From Cycas panzhihuaensis (Eukaryota > Cycadophyta), in NCBI GenBank assembly GCA_023213395.1, contig CM041465.1, positions 69,509,741 to 69,573,740 of the forward strand: a stretch of DNA of 64,000 bases, given 5' to 3'. Each line of letters starts with the position of its first letter. Within the stretch, counting starts at the first letter, position 1. This document shows positions 20,770-33,300 of this stretch, one piece after another. Made by a program: the position numbers and the translations under genes. The notes under the pieces are model-generated. The model ran no database searches. It was not told the origin of the DNA and saw only the letters and a list, made by a program, of their open reading frames with translations.

Positions 20770-23700
20770 AAATAGTAATGAATGTCTATGTGTTTGGTCC
20801 ATGTATGAAAAACAAGGTTCTTTGACTGTTGAAATACAGCTTGGTAGGGTGATTTTGCTCAAGTCCAAGCTCCCCAAGAATCCTTCGAAGCCAAATAGCC
20901 TCACAAGTTGCGCTGACTACAGCTTTGTACTCTGCTTCCATTGATGACAAGGTAACATTGAGCTGCTTCTTGCAACTCCACAGAATGACTCATGAACCAA
21001 GGGTAAAATAGTAACTTGAGGTTGATCTGTAGCTATTTTAGCATCCTGCCCAATCAGAATTTGAGAACCCTTCCAAGATGAAGTTCTCATTATGTACATA
21101 CTAAAGGCCATGCTAGAATGTGCCTTTAATGTATTTCAGTATGTGTTTTGCTGCACTCCAATGTTTCTGATTTGGGTGAGACATGTATCTGGAGCAAATC
21201 CCTACGGCAAATGACATGTTAGATCTAGTGTTGGTGAGGTAGATTAAGTTATCAACTAGTTGCCAGAAAAGAGTGGGATCTGGAGGTTTAGCTTCCTCGT
21301 TGAGAGTCAGCTTTGTTCCATTCTCCATAGGCGTAGGCACTAGTTTGTAGTCTTATATTTTGAACCACTGTAAAATATTCTAAAAATATTTTGTTTGGGA
21401 GATGAAGATATAGCCTGGCTGTTGCCATATATCAAAGCCTAAAAAGTAATGGAGAAGTCCAAGATTTGTCATCTTGAAGCTTCTCTTCAAGTCACCTTGG
21501 AGAATTTCTATCATCTTAGTGTCATTACCAATGATCATTAAGTCATCAACATACAAGACAATAAAGATGGCATGGTCCTTCCTAACTTTAATGTATAAGT
21601 TAGGATCTGATGTGGATCGATGATATCCATGTCTCAAAAAATAATCATTGATTTTAGAGTACCATGCTCTAAGGGCTTGTTTCAAGCCATACAAAACCCT
21701 TTTAGGGCGAAAAACTAAATGCTCCTTGCCTTGCACTTTGTAACTAGGAGATTGCTCCAAATATACCTCCTCTTGAAGATCGCCATTGAGGAAAGCGCTC
21801 TTCACGTCCATCTAGTAAGTTGGCCATTTGCATTGAGCAGCTAAGGCCAAGATGAGTTTGATGGTGTCCATATTTGCAATAGGTGCAAAGGTCTCCTCAT
21901 AATCAATGTCTTCTTTCTATTTGAAGCCCTTTGCAACAAGTCATGCCTTTTAGCGCTTGAGTGTCCCATCAAAGTGGAATTTGGTTTTGTAAACCCATTT
22001 GTAATTATTTGCCTGTTTGTGCATAGGCAATTTTACCAAATCCCAAGTTCCATTCTTCTCAATAGAATGGATTTCTTCATCCATAACAGCCTTTTAATTT
22101 TTATTTTCATATGCCTCAAAAGTGGAAGGCTCATCAACACATAGCACTTTAGCCATAAGTGCATAATAGGCTTGTTGTCGTATCTTGGATGGACATTTTC
22201 CTTCAATAATTTGGCTGTCCTGAATAGTTTGAGTGTACCATTTGAGAAATTTCTTGACTGATGTGACTTGAATCTCAAGATCTTTTGGTTGGAGTGGTTG
22301 ATCAACATAAGATGTGCTGGGATCAAGTGGAGCAGATTCTGATGATGTAGAAGGATCAGCCGGTGCAAATGATGTACATGGTGTGGAAGATTGAGAGGGA
22401 AGGAAATCTTCAACAATCTTTTTGCCTTTGTCAATAGAAGCTTGGATGGATGCAGGTTCCAACTCCTTGTCATCATCTTCAACAAAGATTACATCTCTTG
22501 AGAGATGCATTTTCTTAGCAATGGGATCATACAATTTGTATGCTTTGCTATGAATGACATAGCCTACAAAGATACATTTAAGACTATGTTTATCTAATTT
22601 AGATCTTTGCTGATTGAAGGTGTGCATATATGCAGTGCACCCAAAAGTCCTTAAATGGCTAACGATAGGCTTTTGCTAGACCAAGCCTCCTCTAGTGTGA
22701 TGTTGGTGACTACTAATGTCAGGCTTCGATTTGCCACATAGGTAGCTGTGTGGAATATTTTTGCCTAGTATGCTTGTGATAGTTCTTTTTCATGCATCAT
22801 GGCCTTGGATTTGTTTGCCAAAGTCCTTCTTGTTCACTCAGAGACTCCATTTTGTTGAGGAGTATGAGGAACTGTGAGCTGTCTCTGAATGTCGTTATCC
22901 TTGCAGAATTGGATCAATTCCTTTGAAGTGAATTCACCTCCATTGTCTAACCTTAAAATCTTGATTGAGTGGCCACATTCATTCTCCACTTCAAGTTTGA
23001 ATTCCTTGAATTTTTGAAGTGCTTCATGTTTTTGTTTGATGAAATAAACCCAAGCTTTGTGTGAAAAATCATCTATGAAGGAGATATAGTACAATGCCCC
23101 TCCAAAAGATGCCGTGGACATAGGTCCACATAAATCTGAATGAATCAATTGCAAGTGATGTGATGCATGCCATGCTTTGCCTTTAGAAAAAGGTTGTTGA
23201 TGCTATGTCCCCATTATGCAAGATTCACAAAGACATTTTCATCCATAAAGTCTTGGAATCCCATGCACCATATTTTTGTTCACCTTCATCTTAATGTTGT
23301 CTAACCTTAAGTGGCTTAGACGTTGATGCCAAAGCTGCATCTTTGATATTGATTGAGTGACTAAGTATATAGTATCAAGTGTAATATTGTTTGCATCCAT
23401 CTTATAAAGTCCATGGTCTTCATGACGAATGGCCACCACCTGATTATACTTGTCACTAATAACACATTTTTTATTTTTAAACAAAATGCTCATATGTTGT
23501 TTATCCAGTTGACTAACAGATAGTAGACTCTTCTCCATGGAAGGAATGAGGTAGGCATCCCCAGTGGGAAATGTGGAAGAAGGATGTGAAGGTGAATGAA
23601 ATGAGGCAATTTTGCCTATACTTGAGATTTGAATAGACTCATTGTTTCCAAAGGTCGTTGATTGACCCTTTACTTCTTTGATGTTATAGAGGAGTTCTTC

Positions 23701-24768
23701 ACTCCCTATCATATGACGAGATGCCCCCGAGTTGATAATCCATGTCTGATCAACATTTGATGTATGATAAGAACAAAAGTGTTTATCCTCATCCGCAAAT
23801 TGATTTAAGTGGCATTGGTTGCCACCTCTAAAACCCCCCCTGCCTCTTTGACCTCTCTGATAAGCACCTCAATTTGGTCGAGGGGGTTGCTACTGATGTT
23901 ATTGCTAAAAATATTGTTGCTGTTGGAATTATTGATGTAACTGCTACTGTCTGGATTGTTGGAAATCGGCTTGCTTCTTTTGGCATTCATGAGCTATGTG
24001 GCCAACTTTGCTATAATAATGACAGATGACATTAGTTTTTGAAGTGCCAATGTTCATGTTTCCAAATTGTTTTGTGAATAAAGATTTGGGACCTTGCTTG
24101 GTCTTGAACTTGATCGTACATGCTCCTGATGTGGATGGCCCATCATTTTCCCTAAGGTAAATTTGCTCCTCCTAAAGTAATAAGCTTTCAAGTTAATTGA
24201 AAGTTATTGTTGAAAGTGAGCCATTATGAGTAATGGATGAAATGAATCCATTGTAATCTTTAGGCAATACATGCACAATTGTTGTCACAAGCTCGTCTCT
24301 GGAAGTTGGTTTGCCTAATGTATTCAATTCATTACAAATCTTTTTAATGGAAGAAAAAAATGCCGACATTGGCTTTATAAATTTCAAAGAGTAAAGTTTG
24401 GCTTTGACTATTATAATGCGAGCTTCATCTCACTTTTCATACAATGAAGACAAAATGTCCCAAGCTTCCTTTAATGTTTTTGCACACATAATATTTTGAT
24501 CAACATGTACATCAATAATCATATGCACAAAAGCCAAAGCAATTTCATCCTTGGATTCCCAAGTAGCAACAGAAACTAGATTTGGATGAATAGTGGCATT
24601 CTTATGAGTCTCACTTTGCACGGACACAGGTTGAGGGATCTTTCCAGAAACATATCCCTAAAATTCATTCATTATCAAGAGATTTTGAGTTTGCCTCTTA
24701 TATTTTTGATAATTACCTTGTCCTATCAATTTAATGGTACATGCATTGATCATGTTTAAAGCAACCAT
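20770..24768 (-). pseudogene. gag-pol: Copia G gag-pol (broken)
   Basis: Read right to left. Gag starts at 24768 (MVALNMINACTIKL) with TAG for Trp about 36 codons in. Knuckle remnant near 24010-24030, protease near 23705-23760, pre-integrase 23239-23712, integrase core 22834-23154 (HSDLCGPMSTASFGG, DNGGEFTSKE, PHTPQQNGVSE), Ser/Pro linker 22094-22627. RT 21380-21950 has MDVKSAFLNGDLQEEVYLEQ and the intact box YVDDLMIIGND (about 21520-21560). RNase H runs from 21340 down. The RNase H end (20770-20870) has a small internal deletion before it fuses to F at about 20770. Many stops are at former Gln or Trp codons. Confidence 0.9.
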
Positions 24769-25079
24769 GTTTAAGTTGTAGACTCTTGAAGTTAGTAGAT
24801 GAACTTGGAAACCCTAAGCTTTCGTCGCTTAAGTTCCACCTTGTAACAAGCCAACAATCCTGATCTTACTAGAAGGTCCAACAATTGAATGGAATGATGA
24901 GGGGTGGAGGACTAGGCTATAGAGTTGGTCCAACCCTGATCTATAAAGGAGATCCAACAGTTGACCAAGTCAAATCTAGAACAAGGCAGGTAGGGTTGAT
25001 CTGCATGGATGTACCATGCTTTCCCTAGGATTCACAGCCTCAAAACACCCTTTTCGAACCTCCTTTTTCTCAAGAAACC
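24769..25079 (-). other. Copia G leader, gag-proximal part
   Basis: Matches the last part of the F and P leaders in reverse orientation (for example the segment with CAACAGTTGACCAAG and ACAAGGCAGGTAGGGTTG). It ends at AAACC (25075-25079), the left target duplication of element C. The leader continues at 27867. Confidence 0.8.
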
Positions 25080-25666
25080 TGAAGTAATCTAGTTCTACTT
25101 TTATAGCAGTTTTCCTCAAAATATAAGTAATAATTCACAAAAGACAATAACTAGATGTTATTCAATAGTAAAATGAATAAGGAACAATAATTACAGAATC
25201 CACCAAAGTAAATAATAATCTTTATTGTCAAATAATACCAAAATAGAGCAAAATTATAACAAAATACCAGTTTTTGTTGAAGAAGTGAGCTTCCCTCTTT
25301 GAGGCGAGGAACCCTCCAAACTGCAACCCCCAAATGGGCGAGCTAATTACAGCCCTAGAACCGAAAATGCGCAACCAAAAGAACCTCCGATGATAGTTTG
25401 GGATGTGGCCCAAACTTCCTATTTATAGCAATCAAAATACTTTAATTAGAAGTCGGCCAGACTAGGTGATATTCTTCTTAATACTGCTCAAATAGAAGTC
25501 GGCCAGAACTTCTCCAAAACTGGCAGGCTAACGTTAAACGGTCGTAACTTTTGATACAGATATCAGAATTAACTTTCGTCTGGACCGTTGGAATCGTCGT
25601 TCCAAGGCCTTCGATTTGAATGGTCATAAGCTATATTTTTTTTTAACCATATTTTGGAATGCTATA
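25080..25666 (-). repeat. 3' LTR of element C
   Basis: 587 bp. The terminal bases are slightly decayed: TGAAGTAATC on one side and GGAATGCTATA on the other, against TGTAGTAATC and GGAATGCTACA in the partner LTR. Confidence 0.88.
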
Positions 25667-26324
25667 ATTCCCCTCCCCTTAAAATAATACTTCGCCCTCG
25701 AACTATTGAGAAATACTTGTAGCTTGGTCTAATCTTCTAACCACCTCCTGCTATATCTTGTAGGTCATGAAGATTTGATTTGATCTTGCGTCTTCTATGG
25801 AACTTTGCTAGTAGGTGTCTTGTATTTGTCGATGTTTGTTCTTGGGACCAGGTACATGCGATGTCTTGTTTTGAATCAGAAGGATCTTGGGATCGGTGAG
25901 GGATCTCAATTGACTTGTACTGGTCTTGCCTTGCATTTGCACCTTTTATTTCTGAATGGGATAAATTTTGGAAAAAGATGTGAAGGCTTTGGGAAAAGAA
26001 TTGGTCATGAGGGTCATGGATTGATATTGCATATTGTGGGAAAAAGAAAAAGGGAAATGAATCGAGATCAAGTATAACTCAGAAGGTATAGAAAGAAGGG
26101 ATAAAAAGAAAGTTTGTATAAGTTTTATTGGACCACAACACCTTTTGGGAGCAAAAGATGGATGAGGAATTAGTAATAGAGGTTCTTTATGAAAAAAAGG
26201 CTTTAATAGGTTTTTAGGATTGGTATTCAAACAAAAGAAAATATTTAACGGAAAAAAACAATAGTGATAGTATGAAATTGCAGGGGTTTGAGAAAAGCTA
26301 GACTCGGTTTTGTAAGGGGTAATA

Positions 26325-27014
26325 CTAAAAGTTGGAACTTGACGAACAGATTGAAGTTGTAGAGTGTCCTGTTGAGGATGGGGATGAAGGAGTAGGTAAG
26401 TAAAGAGATGAACTAGGGTTATAGAGAAAAATAGGGATTTGTCCTATGAAAAAATTAAGGGGATTAAGATCATGGCTAACTATGGGTTGGCGAGAAGAGG
26501 ACTTTTGTATGTCTATTGAACTAGGGAAAGAGAGAAGGCATATAAAATTACCAAATAAAATGTGCATGCGCAATCTAGGATCAGTGAGTACCTTGCATGA
26601 AATTTGTTGAGAAAAATCTGCTTGTTCTTCATTGTCTTCGTGCTGCTCCTGTGAAACTTCACTTTGTATTTCTTCTTTGATATTATCTTGAAATTCTTCT
26701 ATTGCCTGCGCCTCTTTCAAGTCTTCTATGAAGTTAGGTTGTACCCTCTGCAATAGTTCTTGTTCTAGCTCTTGTAAAATCCTTTGGATCTCTTCATTAA
26801 TCATTTCTTCTTTCTGTCCTTCCTCTTCTGCTTGAATTTTATCTTGCTTATGCCTCTAAAAGTCATGATCACGCCTCGTAAAGCGGTACCATAGAAAAGG
26901 TTCTTTAGCCCAATTAATGAACCATTCATAAGCTTGTCCGTTCAATATCATTTCTAATAATTGTCCATACTCTTCAAACTCTGTATCAGGCATGAATTCG
27001 AAGTCTTCTACCAT
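26325..27014 (-). pseudogene. Unrecognised Glu-rich ORF of element C
   Basis: I do not recognise this protein. From ATG at 27014 it reads 229 codons with a single TAG (26856-26858). The N-terminal third is acidic and aromatic (MVEDFEFMPDTEFEEYGQ, then AYEWFINWAKEPFLWYRF). The middle is Glu/Gln-rich and likely coiled coil (EEIQRILQELEQELLQ). The tail is Ser/Pro-rich (SPSSTGHSTTSICSSSS). A second ATG at 27062 in another frame gives METDFFNLEDYEDIRKW and would join this frame after one inserted base, so the original start may be there. The position between primer site and purine tract is where gag would lie. No knuckle is visible. It could be a highly diverged gag-like or accessory protein. Confidence 0.5.
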
Positions 27015-27264
27015 TTTCTGATGTCTTCATAATCCTCCAAATTAAAAAAATCTGTCTCCATTTTTTCTCAATGAAGGCTATACTTCAAGGATTAAAATCT
27101 ATATTTTCTACTGTTTAAAACCATCACATATGACCACTTACTACAAATGTCTTTTTTGCAAAAGAGCCCTTTTTCTTATTTGCGAACAATTGCGCTTTCT
27201 CAAGAATAAACAGAACTGCCTTTATATGTTCCAAGTGTTCTTTGCCCTTTACCTTCAAAACGAA

Positions 27265-27276
27265 GCTCTGATACCA
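27265..27276 (-). other. Primer binding site, element C
   Basis: TGGTATCAGAGC on the minus strand, two bases from the LTR terminus; initiator tRNA-Met type. Confidence 0.9.
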
Positions 27277-27278
27277 CT

Positions 27279-27861
27279 TGTAGTAATCTAGTTCTACTTT
27301 TATAGCAATTTTCCTCAAAATATAGGTAATAATCCATAAAAGACAATAACTAGATGCTATTCAATAGTAAAATGAATAAGGAACAATAATTACAGAATCC
27401 ACCAAAGTAAATAATAATCTTTATTGTCAAATAATACCAAAATAGAGCAAAATTATAACAAAATACCAGTCTTTGTTGAAGAAGTGAGCTTCCCTCTTCG
27501 AGGTGAGGAACCCTCCAAACTGCAACCCCCAAATGGGCGAGATAATTGCAGCCCTAGAACCGAAAATGCGCAACCAAAAGAACCTCCGACGATGGTTTGG
27601 GATGTGGCCCAAACTTCCTATTTATAGCGACCAAAATACTTTAATTAGAAGTCGGCCAGACTGGCTAATATTCTTCTTAATACTGCTCATAAAAGTCGGC
27701 CAGAACTTCTCCAAAACTGGCAAGCTAACGTTAATCAGTCATAACGTTTGATACAGATATCAGAATTAACTTTCGTCTAGACCGTTGGAATCGTCGTTCT
27801 GAGGCCTTCGATTTGAATGGTCATAAGCTATATTTTTTTTACCATATTTTGGAATGCTACA
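27279..27861 (-). repeat. 5' LTR of element C
   Basis: 583 bp, TGTAGTAATC to GGAATGCTACA in plus reading. It contains a TATA-like CTATTTATAG near 27620 (plus reading). It pairs with 25080-25666. Confidence 0.9.
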
Positions 27862-29799
27862 AAGCCTTAATTGTCATGCATTGACAGTATAGCCGGTTGG
27901 TCCCCTAGGGAATGCACCAAGCTTAAGGTTATTTCAGAGACAAGGATTAACCTTTTTCAAGCCTCTCCCACCAAATTTTGAAGTCACCATTTAAAGATGT
28001 TTAAGTTGACTTTAAATGAATTTTACTTGGTAGATGTACTTTATGAAAAATGCTTTATAAAACAATTTACAATGAGCTTTAGAATGAAGCAATGAAGTAC
28101 ATCAAGAAATAACACTAAGTGTGTTTTACAAAGGCACTTAAAAGATGAACAGAGTGCTTAAAATCCAAGTTAAAAAAACCAAGTAAAATGTAAACCTTTT
28201 GCTTAATGTGATGATGTAGGTGGGTTCGATTTTAATGGAAAATGGTCAATTTGAAGATGAAAAGAGTCACTTGCAAATGTAGACACCAACAACCAAGTGG
28301 TTAGGAATAGTCCTAACCAGCCAAGAAAAATGAGTGACTTTTTATTAAAAAAATGAATTTTGACCCCTTTCTTGACTAGGGTACTAGGTCACCACATAGA
28401 GAGCCTTGGGAAATCACTTAAATAAGTGAAATTTTTCACTTTTACATTGATAAACGACTTAAAAATCACTTAAAATTGGTTGAATAACACTTAATGTAGG
28501 ATTTCTTAAGTGTTAAATAACTTAAAAAGACAAAAGACGACTAAAAAATTCACTAAAAGTGATTAAATAAAATAAAATTAATTTAAAAAAAACTTAACTT
28601 TAGGAAATGAAACAATATTAAAAAATGAATATTCCTAAGAATATTCCCTTTTGTATAACCTAAAGTTAGATTTCAAAAGTGAAAAAATAAAAAATTTTCA
28701 AAAAAAAATTGAACATGACTGTGGCGTGGGTCTAGGAGATAAAATTGGATCGATCTCTTCAATGGATGATCTGTTCGGTCCAAAAATTCAAGTGGAGAGT
28801 CATTCGATGTTGACAAAGACTTCTCTCAAATTTCGTGGCAAATGGTGGATTGTAGCAAAAGATCTCACCAAGTGAAGCTTTTCAAGAGGTGCACGGTCGT
28901 GACTGCTCAAGTTGATCATACGGCTCGTGCACTACATGGTTTGAGACTAAATTTCAGGAGTTCACTTGTAGTAGGGATACAGAGATCCCCTTGATTTTTC
29001 GGAACGATTGATGCTGTGTATAAAGTGTAGTGAGCAATTGAAACTTTCAATGGGCGCACGACTAGCGGGTGATGTGTACAGCTGCACAACAATTTGGGGT
29101 GATGTTCGGACACTAGAATGGAACCGTGGGACCCACGCAGGGATAGTCACACCTTCCAAAGTGAGCAAATCTACAGATACAAGCTGTAGAGAAAATTTTG
29201 AGTGTCCCCACTAGGGTCTGAGGGCTGAAATTTCTCTGTTAGCTTTTGTGAGCTTCAGATCAGGAGTACTAACTTTCTAGAGGACTGAGATGGCTGCAGA
29301 ACAGGTCAGATCTAACCAGCACCCTATTCTGTAAGAAAAACAAGCTAAAAATAAAGATTTTAAAGCAAAAAATCACTAAAAATAATGATAAATCTGCCAA
29401 GAACTGAGAAATAACTGAAGCAAATTAGTTGTAGGTTAGTTACAAGTCATAGACAATAATTATAAGACTGATTCAGAGTCAGAAAGTAGTTAGATATCTT
29501 AGATTTGCCTCATTTTCCTATAGAAAATAATTTTTTTTGAGAAAAAATTAAGATAAAATCATTGTTTTTTTGATAATAGTGAGTGTTGCACTCTACAAGA
29601 ATGCCTGAAAAAATTTCAGACCTTGAAATAAGCCTGCTCTAGCCTGTAAGTGGCTTCAGTAAAGCTTGAATCTGCTGAAAATAGGACTCAACAAACTTTG
29701 GATCGCCTTCGAAGTGCGAAGGTCGTCACCAAGGATTTGAAACCCTGACTAGATCTCTTAAAAACAAGAAATCATAACAGAAAATAACTCCTTTCTACT
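27862..29799 (-). other. Copia G leader, primer-site-proximal part
   Basis: Continues the G leader after element C (right duplication AAGCC at 27862-27866). It has the family features in reverse: AT-rich zone with AAGTGATT/TTAAGTCACTT words (27960-28640), a more mixed zone (28700-29180), and the conserved segment near the primer site with GGATCGCCTTCG (29700-29711) and GTCGTCACCAAGG. The primer site at 29800-29811 reads TAGTATCAGAGC, one base off. The frames at 28651-28875 and 29008-29214 are not conserved with sister leaders. Confidence 0.75.
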
Positions 29800-29813
29800 G
29801 CTCTGATACTAAA

Positions 29814-30351
29814 TGTTAGAAATAACATTTAGCCTACAATAACTAGGATCTAGAAAGATGTGCTAATCTAGCTCTAGAATGAAGATGATTAACACCAACA
29901 ATGAAAGCTACTCAAATAAGTAAGACGACCAAAGCATGAAAGAGCATGAGAAAGATGATACCAAAATATAGAGGAGATAGAATTGGTCCAATCTCCAAAT
30001 GAATAACAGTTTGATTAGCAAATTGGCAGCACAACAATATGATTCACACTCTATATAAGATACATGAGAAATGGTCTCAATATATAGAGTTTGAGAAGAG
30101 ACCTAAGGTGTTGGATGTTTGACACAAACATTCAAGCTATATCCTTTGCATGTAGGACATGTGTCCTTTTGGGCTCTCAAGTGAGCAAAAGTGCATAAGG
30201 GTCATTTTCACCCTTAAGTCACAATGTTATGTCACTAGGAAAGAATGTGGATGTGTACTTTATCACTTAAGTGATAGGTCACCCCATAAAGTACAAATAA
30301 TATATGAATAATAAAGTACAATTGCTTAACATGTAAACATAAGGTTTAACA
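29814..30351 (-). repeat. 5' LTR of Copia G
   Basis: 538 bp, TGTTAGAAATAAC to GGTTTAACA in plus reading. Followed by the target duplication GAAGA. The palindrome region survives near 30263-30280 (TATCACTTAAGTGATA). The hairpin upstream of TATA is degenerate here. Confidence 0.9.
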
Positions 30352-33300
30352 GAAGACACGTAAAAAAAATAGCTAGAAGGAGAAACAGCCCCAAAACCAC
30401 CAAAGACCAAAGAGGATGACATAACAACAATATCTGTCCATGCCTTACCAAGGATTGTAGCTCCTCAAACCTTGAAGAGTATAGGGCACATCAAAAAACA
30501 AAGGGTAATAGTCATAATAGACTTAGGAAGTACGTATAATTTCATCAATAAGAAAATTGCAGAAGAATTAAATTGTTTTCCTTACCTAGTTAAGAACTTC
30601 CAAGTCATGGTCACCAATGGTGGAATATTAGCCTATAGATGTAAATGTCATAACATTAAACTGACCATGGGGGACTACCACCTAGCCTCCCCAATGTATG
30701 CCATTTTGGTAGGAGGGGTCCATATGGTCTTGGGAGTGCAATGGTTGAAACCATTGGCCACAATTCAACTTAACTTAGAGGAATTGTTCATTTGATTCAA
30801 TTTAGGGAGGCAGCAATAACAACTCAAAGAAATTACTCCACCTCCATCAGAAGTCATTAGTTCACATAGGATGGAGAAGCTTATAAGAAAAGGAGGAACA
30901 TGACTTGTAACTAGATGCTACACATTATAGGTGGAGGAAAATTCTCCTAAGGACAACAACTTGACACTAGATTTGCATGAAGTGTTGCTCAAATATGGCA
31001 AGGTTTTTGAAGAAACCCCCAAGGGGCCTCCACTAGAATGAGAACACAATCATGCCATTGAGCTTATAGCAAACAATAATCTGCCTAGCATCTGGTTGTA
31101 CAAATACCTATATTAATAGAAAAATGAAATTAAAAGGATGGTGCATGAACTTCTTGAAGCCAATGTGATTAGATAAAGCAAAAGCGCATTCTTAGCACCA
31201 GTAATACTGGTTAGAAAGAAGGATGAATCCTTTCATATATGTGTGGACTACAAGGAATTAAACAAAATCATTGTTAAAGGTAAATTTCCCATATTGGACA
31301 TTGATGAGTTGCTAGATGAATTGAATGAAGTAGCATTTTTCATTACATTATATTTAAGATCTAGGTACCACCAAATTAGAATCAAGGTTACTGAAGTCCA
31401 AGAGATAGCTTTTTGCACTCACGAAGGCCGTTATGAATTCCTAGTCATGCCCTTTGGCTTGTCAATGCATTGGCCACATTCCAAGGGCTCATGAACCTGC
31501 TTGAAGAAATTTTTCTTGGTGGTTTTTGATGACATCTTAATATAGAGTTAGACAATAGAAGAATATCTCTGACATGTAGATAAGGTCTTGCAATTATTGG
31601 AAGATAATCTTTTTCTTTTCTAAAAGATCCAAACATAACTTTGGAAAATAAGAAGTGGAGAATTTAGGACACATCATCTCATGGGAAGGGGTCAAGGTCA
31701 ACACAAGGAAGATTGCAATCATAATAGATTGGCCTCAGCCTAAAAACATCAAGGACTACATGGGTTCCTAGGATTAATGGGGTATTGCCGAAAATTTGTC
31801 AAAGGGTATGCCAGGATAACAATACCATTAACACAGTTGTTAAAGAATGATTCATTCCTATGGACAAATTCAACCACCAAAGCCTTTGAGGGCCTGAAGA
31901 TTGCCATGACTACCACCCTAATCCTAACAACTCTCGATTTCACAAAGATGTTCACCCTTGAGTGTTATGTCTTGGGACAAGGTATTGGAGCAATTCTCAT
32001 GCAAGAAGGTAGGCCCGTAGCCTTTGAAAGTTGGAAGTTGAGATCTAGGAACTTAGTTAAGTCCACATACAGAAAACGGATGATAGCAATCCTATATGCA
32101 GTTCAAAAATAGCATTGATACTTACTCAAAACTGACTACTTCCTCAACCAAAGTGTAGCTTCTGAGGAATAACACAAATGGGGCTAAAAAATACAGGGCT
32201 TTGATTTTGAAATCATATACAAAAAGGGAAAGGAAAATGTAGTAGTCGATGCCCTATCACGAAAAGAAGGAGATTCTACATTATATGCCTTAACATCAAT
32301 TACGTCCTTACGGATTGAGGAAGCATGAGAAGAGTGAGAACAAGATACCATGATCAAGCAGAAGATACAAGATCTGTAGGATAATCGAGATAGTCATAAG
32401 AGTTTTTCGTGGGCAACAAACATCTTATGGTACAAAAACATAATATATCTAAGCCCTCATTCTAGGATTAAGGAGAAGATACTACATGATGTGCATGCCT
32501 CTCCAACAATGGGTCATTCTGGGTTCTTAAAGACTTATCAATAGATTAAGTAATCTTTCTATTTGGATGGGCTCAAACAAGATACTAAAAGATGGGTTGT
32601 GGCTTGTGAAGTGTGCCAAAAGCAAAAGAGTAAAACAACCAAGGTTCCTAGTCTATTGTAGCCCCTTCCCATACTAGACCAATCATGGGAAGAAACATCT
32701 ATGTAGTTCATCACAGGGTTGCCCAAATTAGATGGAAAGGATGCTATCCTTGTAGTTTTCAACAAGTTAACAACGTATGCCCGTTTTGTGGGATCTAGTC
32801 CACCTACAAGCAAAAACAAATTGTCAAAATTTTCTTAAAGGAGATACACTAGCTCCATCGAATGCTTAAGAAGATTGTCAATGATAGGGACTCGAAGTTT
32901 ACAAGCATGTTCTAAACTGAGCTCTTCCAAACATTAGGTACCAAGCTAACAATGAGCACATCATACAACCTGCAAATAAATGGACAAACAAAGGTGGCCA
33001 ACAAATGTTTGGAAGGGTATCTCCGATGCTATGTGTCAGGCAAGCAGAATCAATGGCATCGCTGACTTTCCTTGGCAGAATGGTGGTATAATACAACTTA
33101 GCACACTATGACAAAAATGACTTCCTTTCAAGCATTATATGGATATGAACTATCGACCCTCAAGAACTATGCCATAGAGAATTCTAAGGTTCAAGCAGTG
33201 GAGGAGCATCTACAACAAACAACAAAGGTACTCAAGATACTGAAGGAAAATCGTAACTTGACTCAGAATCAGATTAAACAAGAAGCAAATAAAAGAAGAA

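Larger units (their letters stand above)
25080..27861 (-). mobile_element. Element C: 2.8-kb non-autonomous LTR retrotransposon
   Basis: Complete element with two LTRs (25080-25666 and 27279-27861), primer site TGGTATCAGAGC (minus, 27265-27276), and a purine tract (minus, AAGGGGAGGGG) next to the left LTR at about 25668-25682. The flanking duplications are AAACC and AAGCC (one mismatch). By eye the LTRs are about 95% identical, with mostly transitions. The internal region is only 1.6 kb and has no gag knuckle, protease, RT or integrase. The LTR ends match those of Gypsy D, L and M, so it probably relied on their proteins. It carries an open frame of unknown function (26325-27014). Confidence 0.88.
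15296..30351 (-). mobile_element. Copia element G, inserted in E; carries F and C
   Basis: Minus-strand Copia of the A/B/F/O/P family. Boundaries are supported by the 5-bp duplication GAAGA at 15291-15295 and 30352-30356. Order from right: 5' LTR (29814-30351), primer site, leader (29799-27862, then 25079-24769 after C), gag (from 24768), pol (to 20770). The 3' end is reduced to 27 bp of LTR at 15296-15322. Copia F inserted in that LTR, and a later deletion at about 20770 removed F's 3' half together with G's RNase H end and most of its 3' LTR. Confidence 0.85.
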
